Part shown: one piece after another, positions 7,277-13,854 of the stretch
How positions within the stretch are numbered: position 1 is the stretch's first letter
Layout of the letters: every line of letters starts with the position of its first letter
Origin: Planctomycetota bacterium
Lineage (GTDB): Bacteria > Planctomycetota > Brocadiia > Brocadiales > Bathyanammoxibiaceae
DNA length: 13,989 bases
NCBI GenBank assembly: GCA_030598065.1
Contig: JAUVQR010000016.1
Coordinates: forward strand, 1 to 13,989
Direction: 5' to 3'
Translations under genes and position numbers: made by a program
The notes under the pieces: model-generated
The model's database searches: none
Seen by the model: only the letters and a program-made list of their open reading frames with translations
What the model was told of the DNA's origin: nothing

Positions 7277-8353
7277 TCAGACTTCAACCCTGCTGTCGTC
7301 ACCCAGCATCACCCTCAGGGCCTTGTGGTTGCTGTTGTTCCTGTTTATCTTTGTGCTTCGTCCTATAAGGCTGTCCTCAATCCTGTCGATGCCCTCTATC
7401 TGCACATCCTCCAGGATTACACAGTTCTCGATGGCCGAATTTATTATACTGCACTGGCTGCCGATGCTTGATGAAGGACCGATAAAGGAATTTGCCACCC
7501 GGACGTCTTCTCCTATCAAAACAGGTCCGTGAATCTTACTGTTTACAATCTCTGTCCCCTTGCCGATACCCACCATGCCGGTTACCTGACTGAGCTTGTC
7601 CACACGTCCCTTTATGTCCAGGGTCGTATACTCCTCAAGCACTACCGTGTTGGCCGATAATATGTCATCTTTTTTCCCCGTATCAAGCCACCATTTATCA
7701 AGCGTCCTGGACCTTACGGTACACCCATGGTTTATAAGCTCTTGAATGGCGTCGGTAATCTCCAGTTCCCCCCTGGCGGAAGGTTTCAGCCGGTCTATCG
7801 CGTCATGGACGGCGGGGGAAAAGATGTAGACACCGACCAGGGCAAGGTTAGACTCAGGTTTTTCAGGTTTCTCAACAAGCCGTATTATGCTGCCGTCGTC
7901 AGCGGTCTTGGCCACGCCAAAGGCTGATGGATCTCCCACCGGCTTAAGTAGAATTACGGCGTCGGCCTTATCACCCTGAAACAGGTCAACGTAGGCGTTT
8001 AGCCGGTCTCCTACCAGGTTGTCGCCCAGGTACATAACAAATGGAGAGTCGGCCAGGAAGGGCCTTGCCACCTTTACCGCATGAGCAAGGCCGCCCGGAA
8101 CGTCCTGAACGATGTACTCTATCTTCGCGCCCCATCGCCCGCCATCCCCGACGGCGCGTCTTATCTCGTCACCCGTCTCGGGAGAGATGATTATGCCGAT
8201 ATCTCTTACGTTGGCAGCTACGATACTATCCAATACATAAAACAGTATTGGCTTATTGGCCACCGGGATTAGTTGCTTGGCTGAGGTATATGTGAGGGGT
8301 CTGAGCCTGGTGCCCTTTCCCCCGCTAAGTACCAGGGCTTTTAGTGTACTCAT
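7277..8353 (-). CDS. rmlA: Glucose-1-phosphate thymidylyltransferase, long form (RmlA)
   Basis: First step of the dTDP-rhamnose route: glucose-1-phosphate plus dTTP gives dTDP-glucose. The N-terminal nucleotidyltransferase domain carries LSGGKGTRLRPLT (9-21), QDVPGGLAHAV (83-93), GDN (110-112) with the metal-binding Asp111, EKP (161-163) with Lys162, and WWLDTG (221-226). From about residue 245 the chain continues as hexapeptide-like repeats (VLIGEDVRVANSFIG, CSIINSAIENCVILED), a left-handed beta-helix. At 358 residues it is the long form seen in archaea and some bacteria, not the roughly 290-residue enterobacterial RmlA. Substrate choice between dTTP and UTP is inferred from the operon. There is no evident Shine-Dalgarno before the ATG at 8353. 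Confidence 0.92.
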   Translation of the reverse strand: MSTLKALVLSGGKGTRLRPLTYTSAKQLIPVANKPILFYVLDSIVAANVRDIGIIISPETGDEIRRAVGDGGRWGAKIEYIVQDVPGGLAHAVKVARPFLADSPFVMYLGDNLVGDRLNAYVDLFQGDKADAVILLKPVGDPSAFGVAKTADDGSIIRLVEKPEKPESNLALVGVYIFSPAVHDAIDRLKPSARGELEITDAIQELINHGCTVRSRTLDKWWLDTGKKDDILSANTVVLEEYTTLDIKGRVDKLSQVTGMVGIGKGTEIVNSKIHGPVLIGEDVRVANSFIGPSSSIGSQCSIINSAIENCVILEDVQIEGIDRIEDSLIGRSTKINRNNSNHKALRVMLGDDSRVEV

Positions 8354-8379
8354 TGGTTGTAGTTATAGAAGGTCGTCCC

Positions 8380-8391
8380 CGCCTTTTGGCG
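8380..8391 (-). promoter_or_regulatory. Small GC hairpin in the leader of rmlA
   Basis: On the - strand CGCC-AAAA-GGCG forms a perfect four-base-pair stem with a four-base loop, about 27 bases before the rmlA start. It is not followed by a T run, so it is not a normal terminator. It could be a leader structure, or chance. Confidence 0.2.
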
Positions 8392-8431
8392 CACGGGCCA
8401 GGGTCTTCACATCACTTTGTGTGTACAGTCC

Positions 8432-8460
8432 TTAGAATAAAAGGCATTGACGGATTCTAA
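8432..8460. repeat. Perfect 7-bp inverted repeat upstream of rmlA
   Basis: TTAGAAT (8432-8438) and ATTCTAA (8454-8460) are exact inverted copies with a 15-base spacer. The dyad lies in the 125-base gap between the GT2 gene stop (8479) and rmlA start (8353), about 80-107 bases before rmlA. It could be an operator or a weak AT-rich hairpin ending the upstream message. I know of no regulator with this site. Confidence 0.3.
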
Positions 8461-8478
8461 CCAGGCAGGCGTCAAAAG

Positions 8479-9468
8479 TCAACGAGAGACATGTTCCACC
8501 GCTTTCTCGCCCTTTTCGCCGCGTATCCCCATAGAAGAGGGGCAGCCCCTGAGGTGCCATTCCAGCAGTTTCAGATAGCCATACACCCTTGAACGAAGGC
8601 CCTGATGCATGAACAGCGTCAGGACAAGACCAAGCAGCGAGGCAAGAAGGCTTATAAGGAGCCTCAGGGGTTTAAATAGCTTGAGTATCAGGTATTCCGC
8701 AAAACTCCTGTTCTTCCTGAAAAAGCGGTAAAGCGACCTGTAATACTCTATGACCGAATTGGCCCGTTCGGAGCTGGACTTACCCTTGCTGCCGCCGCCA
8801 TAATGGTACATCTTGAGGTGCGGCAGATAGAAGCATCGCCACCCGGCCTTCTTCAAACGGAAACAAGTGTCGGTATCTTCAAGGTAAGCGAAGTACTCCT
8901 CATCCATGAAGCCTATCTGCCTGAAGGCATCCTGCCGCAGCATCGCCCCGGCAAACAGGACCGACTCCACCTCCAAAGGTCTTTCATAGTCCACCCGCTT
9001 GCCGGGATAGCGGCCGGGGAAGAACACCCTGAGTAGCCCCTTGTTCAACAGCTCCGTGGGCAACGACGGAAAGTTATCAAAGGTGTTCTGCTTTGAGCCG
9101 TCACGGTTGAGGAACTGTGGCGCCACTACACCAACGTCAGGATTTTCTCTCAGAAAGTCCACCATCCCCCCCACCGTCCCGTTATGCAACACGGTATCGG
9201 TATTGAGAAGAAACACATAGGGCGTGTGTACATTATGTAATGCCTGGTTGTTTGCCCTTGTAAAACCGAGGTTGGCCCTATTTTTTATCAGTATCACCTC
9301 GGGAAACTGCCGCTCCACCATCGACACGCTGTCGTCGACAGAGCCGTTGTCCACAAGATATACGTAAAAGGAAACACCTTTCGTCGTCCTGAACAAGGAT
9401 TCAAGACAGTCCCTTAGCAGGTCTCTCGTGTTCCAGTTGACAATAACGATAGAAAGCTCTTTTTCCAC
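8479..9468 (-). CDS. Glycosyltransferase family 2, rhamnosyltransferase-like
   Basis: Inverting GT-A enzyme that probably adds a sugar, plausibly rhamnose, to a lipid-linked glycan at the cytoplasmic membrane face. The 329-residue protein opens with LSIVIVNWNTRDLL (5-18) and VDNGSVDDS (39-47). NTDT (89-92) fills the DXD metal position, and EDTDTCFRLKKAGW (197-210) is the ED-x-D acceptor/base motif typical of WbbL-like enzymes. A hydrophobic segment at about 269-287 flanked by Arg/Lys could anchor it to the membrane. The start is a GTG (9466-9468) with only a weak upstream GGGAT. It follows the GT4 gene by 41 bases and precedes the rml cassette that would make its likely donor. Donor and acceptor are inferred from context. 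Confidence 0.87.
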   Translation of the reverse strand: MEKELSIVIVNWNTRDLLRDCLESLFRTTKGVSFYVYLVDNGSVDDSVSMVERQFPEVILIKNRANLGFTRANNQALHNVHTPYVFLLNTDTVLHNGTVGGMVDFLRENPDVGVVAPQFLNRDGSKQNTFDNFPSLPTELLNKGLLRVFFPGRYPGKRVDYERPLEVESVLFAGAMLRQDAFRQIGFMDEEYFAYLEDTDTCFRLKKAGWRCFYLPHLKMYHYGGGSKGKSSSERANSVIEYYRSLYRFFRKNRSFAEYLILKLFKPLRLLISLLASLLGLVLTLFMHQGLRSRVYGYLKLLEWHLRGCPSSMGIRGEKGEKAVEHVSR

Positions 9469-9509
9469 TGTTTGAATCCCGTGTCGCTTGAGCGGGTATG
9501 ATTGTAGGG

Positions 9510-10646
9510 TCAGGCCAACAACGCCTCATAGACGGCTTCGACGTCCTGAGCCTCTTTGTCTAATGAGAACCTCTCAACGGCTATCCGCCTGGACGTCTCT
9601 GCCATGCGCCGTCGTAGTGACTCATCGGACGCCAGTGCCTCGATGGCCTCTGCAAGATTTTCCGGGATATCATCAACCACCAGCCCGTTCTTCTCGTGTT
9701 CGACTATCTCCGGCAGCATACCCCTGCGCGCGGCTATTATGGGGAGCCCCATGGCCATGGCCTCCCTTACGGCCCTGCATGAGCCGTCGGTGCCGGGGAC
9801 CAGGAAGACCTTAAGGTCCATACAGGCAAGCGCGTCAACATACCTGTCGCCGTGCAGATACCCGGGAAAGACTATCTTGCCGTCGAGTCCCATCTTACGG
9901 GCCGGCTCTATCGCCACAGGGACCCTGTTTGTACCCCTGCCCACCAGCACCGCCCTTAGTTCGGGCATACGCTCAGACGCCCGCTTGAACGCGTCCAGGA
10001 AGACGTCGAAACGCCTGTGCCATTGAATCCGGGCGACGACTCCCACTACCACCTCTTCCGGCCCTATGCCCATAGCCTTTCTGGCTTCGAGGCGCTTCTC
10101 GAGCGGAGGGGGACTGAAGCGTTCCGTGTCTACTCCGACCTCCACCTTCCACACCCTTTCGGGCCGGAGGTGAAAGTTTTCTGTGTCTGCCACCCTGGCC
10201 CTCTCAGACACCACCACAAGCCCCGTGGTAAGGCGTGACATAAGGGTCCGGTTTCTCAGCGTCGCCTTCATGCCGTCGCCATCGTAGCTTGTGCGCACCA
10301 GAGGAACACAGGTGCCGGCAAGCATGGCCGAAACCCCCGCGACCAGGTTGTCGTTAGCCATGTGGGAGTGGATGATGTCCGGCCTATCGGCCTTCATATA
10401 TCTTGAGATGGCCCAGGCGTCCACTGAATTGTCCAGGACGTTCAGGTGCTTCCTGAGCCTCAGCTCCAGGGTGTCAACCCCAAGGGCCTCAGCCCGGGCC
10501 TTAATGTTGTCAAGGTCTGCGCTGGGAGGCCTGCCGCACGCAAAGACCACTCTATGGCCTCTTGACTTGAGCAGACAACACAGGTTCAAGGCGTGCTCGG
10601 CAGGACCCGTCCACTTCCAGTTACTGAACAGATGCAGTATGAACAT
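9510..10646 (-). CDS. Glycosyltransferase family 4 (GT-B fold)
   Basis: Retaining glycosyltransferase of 378 residues with two Rossmann-like domains. The N-terminal acceptor domain has the loop TGPAEHALNLCCLLKSRGH (13-31) and IIHSHMANDN (91-100). The C-terminal donor domain includes VGVVARIQWHRRFDVFLDA (201-219), VLVGRG (233-238) and the REAMAMGLPIIA segment (294-305). The family's E-x7-E motif reads D-x7-E here: Asp287 and Glu295. No signal peptide or membrane segment is visible. Its AGAAGG ribosome site overlaps the TAG stop of the kinase gene 6 bases upstream, so the two are probably translationally coupled. It likely acts on the same LPS core or surface glycan; sugar specificity is unknown. 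Confidence 0.88.
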   Translation of the reverse strand: MFILHLFSNWKWTGPAEHALNLCCLLKSRGHRVVFACGRPPSADLDNIKARAEALGVDTLELRLRKHLNVLDNSVDAWAISRYMKADRPDIIHSHMANDNLVAGVSAMLAGTCVPLVRTSYDGDGMKATLRNRTLMSRLTTGLVVVSERARVADTENFHLRPERVWKVEVGVDTERFSPPPLEKRLEARKAMGIGPEEVVVGVVARIQWHRRFDVFLDAFKRASERMPELRAVLVGRGTNRVPVAIEPARKMGLDGKIVFPGYLHGDRYVDALACMDLKVFLVPGTDGSCRAVREAMAMGLPIIAARRGMLPEIVEHEKNGLVVDDIPENLAEAIEALASDESLRRRMAETSRRIAVERFSLDKEAQDVEAVYEALLA

Positions 10647-10652
10647 CGCCTT

Positions 10653-12296
10653 CTATTCAATCGGTTCCATAAAGACTGGTATCCTCTTACCACTTTCCTT
10701 CATAACCTCGCTTAGAAAATCGGTTTTTGAACGTATCTTGTCCGAATTCTTGGCATATGCCTTGTAGAAGCGCATTCTGTCCGCCCAGGTTATGCACCAA
10801 GGTATAGACGTGTGGAGTTGGGCAAGATTCTTTATCCTGCGCCTTGAAGAGACCTCCTGATTAAAGACAACCTTGTCGTAGTCTATAAAATAGAACTCCC
10901 ATTCGCCCTGCGGCAGTTCCTGTATCAGTATATTGCACGCCTTCAGGTCACCGTGATAGACCCGCTTGTCATGGAGAGACCGCACGGCCCTGGCAAAACT
11001 CCTGATAAAACCCTGCTTTCTCTTCAAGGAAGGCCCCGTAGTCTGTTCCTTAAAATGTTCCAGTATGTAATGGTCCATTCGGGGAAGGTCAATCAGCGGC
11101 TTGCTCAAGACGAAGGCCTCGTCCATCCCTTCTATCAGCGCCAGAGGGTCGGACGTGGGCACGTTCCGCACAACCAGGCCGTTGCCGGTAATCCACGCGC
11201 GCCTGGCCCTGGAGGCGCCCAGGCCTCCCTTTATGCGGTCAAGCACGTTCAGGTTTCTGTAGTGCTTCACGCAGACCTTTCCCCCGGGCGTGTCTACAAT
11301 GGTGAGGCTTGACTTCTTTGTTCTCTTCAGCAGGTCACCGTTTTTCCCGGCGGACTTTCTATACGCCTCGAACGCGCTCAACACCGCCTCACGGGTAAAC
11401 TCCTTCTTGTAAAAGAGCTTCCACCCCTCGTGGTGTCCCACCGAAAAACCCGAGCTCTTGACCAGACATCTCTTCGTCCTGCTCTTGAGATGTGTCTCTC
11501 TTATCTTGGTCGCCATGGTGAGGACAGTCTTGATTTTGCGCTCCAGCCCGGTGTTGAATGTCGCGTCTCCCTGCGCGTACAATCTTAAGAACTTCTCCTG
11601 CTCTTTCTTGCTGAACATGGGCGGGAATGAGTCGAGAAGCTTTGCAAGCATGAATATCACCTGGCCCCGGGTAAGCCCGGTAAACAATCTTGCGGAATGA
11701 AGGTCTACCAGGTAGAGACAATGCTCAAGCCCCCTTTTCTTGAACAGAATGTTGCCGAGTTGAAAGTCTTTATAATATATACACTCCCTGCGAAGCTTGT
11801 TGGCCAGGTCGGCAAGCGCAATCAACAGCTTCTCCGGGTCGGCGTCCACAGCCTCTCTGATAGGCACGGCACGCGTCAACTCGATAGTGACAAGGTAGTT
11901 CTCAGCCGTGCGCCTGTGCCATCTCTCCCCCAGCGCGACCGGCTCCGGCACCGGAAACCCCTTCTGCCTCATCGCAAGCATCATCTTCCATTCCCTGTGG
12001 GCCTGGGACTGGCGAAATTTTGTCAGGAACTTGTCTTTCCAGTTCCTCACACGGTATCTCTTTATGTATACCCCGGCTGAGGCCGGGTGGTACGGCTTGT
12101 ACTTGTACGTTACACGGTAGACGTTCCGTTTTATCAGCATGCACTTCTCAAGCGAGGGTAGCTGCTCTATCTGCCTTAACACGCGGTTTTCAAATAAACG
12201 GCTGTACCTGTCGACGGCAATCCACTTAATGTCATTGTGTTCAAACGTGTACAACTGTGGTTCAGCGACTGATGCCTTTCGTGATGTTGTTGACAT
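10653..12296 (-). CDS. Tandem LPS-kinase-like protein (two Kdo/WaaP-type kinase domains)
   Basis: Probably phosphorylates sugars of the LPS inner core (heptose or Kdo). Two protein-kinase-like folds are joined in 547 residues. Domain 1 (about 50-260) has VYIKRY with Lys79, HREW with Glu102, catalytic loop YKDFQLGNIL with Asp177 and Asn182 but no His-Gly before the Asp, and VDLH with Asp198. Domain 2 (about 330-535) has VCVKHYR with Lys344, SRARRAW in the helix C position, the classical YHGDLKACNIL with Asp450 and Asn455, and FIDYDK with Asp472. Single-domain WaaP/InaA kinases are about 230-270 residues, so this is a double-length protein. An upstream TTG at 12314 is in frame, but ATG at 12296 is preferred because GGGG at 12305-12308 lies 8 bases before it. 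Neighbours are glycosyltransferases on both sides, which fits an LPS role. Whether both domains are active is unknown. Confidence 0.85.
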   Translation of the reverse strand: MSTTSRKASVAEPQLYTFEHNDIKWIAVDRYSRLFENRVLRQIEQLPSLEKCMLIKRNVYRVTYKYKPYHPASAGVYIKRYRVRNWKDKFLTKFRQSQAHREWKMMLAMRQKGFPVPEPVALGERWHRRTAENYLVTIELTRAVPIREAVDADPEKLLIALADLANKLRRECIYYKDFQLGNILFKKRGLEHCLYLVDLHSARLFTGLTRGQVIFMLAKLLDSFPPMFSKKEQEKFLRLYAQGDATFNTGLERKIKTVLTMATKIRETHLKSRTKRCLVKSSGFSVGHHEGWKLFYKKEFTREAVLSAFEAYRKSAGKNGDLLKRTKKSSLTIVDTPGGKVCVKHYRNLNVLDRIKGGLGASRARRAWITGNGLVVRNVPTSDPLALIEGMDEAFVLSKPLIDLPRMDHYILEHFKEQTTGPSLKRKQGFIRSFARAVRSLHDKRVYHGDLKACNILIQELPQGEWEFYFIDYDKVVFNQEVSSRRRIKNLAQLHTSIPWCITWADRMRFYKAYAKNSDKIRSKTDFLSEVMKESGKRIPVFMEPIE

Positions 12297-12363
12297 TAAG
12301 TTATCCCCGCACAATTACGCGACACAAAGACCCGGATCATCCGTAGAGCTGTACCTGTGGCGT

Positions 12364-13137
12364 TCAATAATTCTGGTCCCTTGCGTTCTGCATCTCTATG
12401 CACTTGGCATACTTCAGGAATGAGTACAGTGAACCCATCACGCAGATTACGAACCCGGGCATACCGTCAAGAAATCCTCTTTTCACGAAATACATGGAAA
12501 AGAAGCGGCCTACGGGCCTGAAGACCATCGAGCCAATGCCGAAAGTCGTCCCTTGCTCCTGCATCTGCTCAACAAAGATGGTGGTAAACCTGTCAACGGT
12601 GGTCATCTGGCCGGATACGTCGTCGTAGGTAAAGTGCTGGAGGTCCCCCCTAAGGTTCTTTGTAGCCCCCTGGCTAAGCGTAACCCGGTCATGGGGGTTG
12701 ATCCCTCCCCACCGGCCGAGTCCTTTCCTGAAGAGCCGCAGCTTGTAGTCCGGATACCAGCCGCAGTGGTTTATCCACCTGCCCATGAAGCGGGTGCGTC
12801 TTGGCAGGTAATAGCCCGCATAAGCGTCGCCGTTGGCGGAAAGTTCGTCCTGCATCTCTCCGGCAAGCTCCGGTGTGACACATTCATCGGCATCAACGCA
12901 TAGGACCCACTCATTGCCGACGAGGTCAAGGGCATTGTTCTTTTGCTGGATATGGCCGGGAAAAGGCCGCTGGTGCACCTTGTCCGTGAATTCCCTGCAG
13001 GTATCCATGGTACCGTCGGTGCTTCCTGAATCTAAGACCACAATCTCCTCCGCCCACTTCACCGCCTCAAGGCACCGGCGTATGTTCGACTCCTCGTTGT
13101 GGGTTATTATACAAACGGATATGGGTGGTCTTGACAT
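12364..13137 (-). CDS. Glycosyltransferase family 2, WaaE/KdtX-like LPS core glycosyltransferase
   Basis: GT-A enzyme of 257 residues resembling the LPS core glucosyltransferase WaaE/KdtX. It starts with ISVCIITHNEESNIRRCL (6-23) and has VVLDSGSTDGT (33-43), the metal-binding DAD at 82-84 in CVDADE, and GYYLPRRTRFMGRWI (108-122). WYPDYKLRLFRKG (127-139) and the following PHDRV (148-152) are typical of this subgroup. The C-terminal part from 206 (FRPVGRFFSMYFVKRGFLDG) is an amphipathic, partly hydrophobic region common to these enzymes and probably membrane-associated. AGGGAG lies about 10 bases before the ATG at 13137. It begins 23 bases after the TusA-family gene and ends 67 bases before the kinase gene. 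The exact sugar is not predictable. Confidence 0.88.
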   Translation of the reverse strand: MSRPPISVCIITHNEESNIRRCLEAVKWAEEIVVLDSGSTDGTMDTCREFTDKVHQRPFPGHIQQKNNALDLVGNEWVLCVDADECVTPELAGEMQDELSANGDAYAGYYLPRRTRFMGRWINHCGWYPDYKLRLFRKGLGRWGGINPHDRVTLSQGATKNLRGDLQHFTYDDVSGQMTTVDRFTTIFVEQMQEQGTTFGIGSMVFRPVGRFFSMYFVKRGFLDGMPGFVICVMGSLYSFLKYAKCIEMQNARDQNY

Positions 13138-13160
13138 TCCCCGGCAGCTCCCTGACGAAT

Positions 13161-13412
13161 CTAACCTGTCTTGCTCGCCTTCTTTACGTAGGCCTTGTAC
13201 TCGCCGTCGGACTCTTCCAATCCAAGGAGTTCATTGCCCGTGGTCTCGCACCAGGCCTTGATGTCGGCCTTCATTCCCCCGTCTGTGGCGATAATTTCCA
13301 GCACCTGACCCGGCTGCAGTTCTTTCATCTTCTCCGCAGTCTTGAAGATGGGCATGGGACACAGAAGCCCATAGCAATCCAGTGTCTCGTCGGCATTCAT
13401 GCTCTTATTCAT
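13161..13412 (-). CDS. TusA-family sulfur carrier protein
   Basis: Small cytoplasmic persulfide carrier of 83 residues. The signature is CYGLLCPMPIFKT with the active Cys18 in CPMP. The remaining pattern (PGQVLEIIATDGG, then DIKAWCETTGNELLGLEE) is that of the two-layer alpha/beta TusA fold. A second Cys (Cys13) precedes the CPxP motif. The frame is open further upstream into the scaffold gene, but the ATG at 13410-13412 is preferred: GAAGG (13418-13422) lies 5 bases before it and it overlaps the end of the NifU gene by 8 bases, suggesting coupled translation. ATG at 13398-13400 is an alternative. Being co-encoded with a NifS desulfurase and a scaffold, it probably takes persulfide from the desulfurase; the final use (Fe-S clusters, tRNA thiolation, molybdopterin or other) is unclear. 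Confidence 0.9.
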   Translation of the reverse strand: MNKSMNADETLDCYGLLCPMPIFKTAEKMKELQPGQVLEIIATDGGMKADIKAWCETTGNELLGLEESDGEYKAYVKKASKTG

Positions 13413-13854
13413 CGTCGCCTTCAGGTTCATGGTCATGATGATGGTCGTGCGAGCTTTGCTTGAGGTCAAGACCCTTACCTGTGGTTTTCTTCAGGTAATC
13501 GTCAATGGCGGCCTGAATGGCCTCCTCGGCCAGTACCGAACAATGCAACTTCTGCTTGGGCAGACCGCCAAGGGCCTCGGCAACCGCCTTATTGGTCACC
13601 TGGAGCGCCTCTTCAACGCTCTTGCCCTTTATAAGGTCGGTAGCCATGCTGGAGGTGGCTATTGCCGCGCCGCAGCCGAACGTCTTGAACCTGGTGTCCA
13701 CTATAACGTCGTCTTCGACCTTTATATACATCTTCATGATGTCGCCACAGGCCGGATTGCCGACCTCGCCGACACCATCGGCGTCGTCAAGTTCCCCCAC
13801 GTTGTGCGGACTTGAAAAGTGCTCCATAACCTTATCGCTGTAGGGGCCCTTCAT
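13405..13854 (-). CDS. nifU: NifU/IscU-type Fe-S cluster scaffold with His-rich tail
   Basis: Scaffold on which a 2Fe-2S or 4Fe-4S cluster is assembled from sulfur delivered by the cysteine desulfurase encoded just upstream. The 149 residues cover one NifU N-terminal (IscU) domain: YSDKVMEHFSSPHNVGE (5-21), GNPACGD with Cys36 and Asp38, KTFGCGAAIATSS with Cys61, and KLHCSVLAEEA with Cys105. All three cluster Cys and the Asp are present. It lacks the central 2Fe-2S and C-terminal domains of full NifU. After about residue 125 a non-family tail ends in a His/Asp/Glu-rich stretch (HDHHHDHEPEGDDE, 136-149), which could bind Zn, Ni or Fe. A near-perfect AAGGAGG (13862-13868) lies 7 bases before the ATG, and the ATG overlaps the desulfurase stop as ATGA. 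Confidence 0.94.
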   Translation of the reverse strand: MKGPYSDKVMEHFSSPHNVGELDDADGVGEVGNPACGDIMKMYIKVEDDVIVDTRFKTFGCGAAIATSSMATDLIKGKSVEEALQVTNKAVAEALGGLPKQKLHCSVLAEEAIQAAIDDYLKKTTGKGLDLKQSSHDHHHDHEPEGDDE

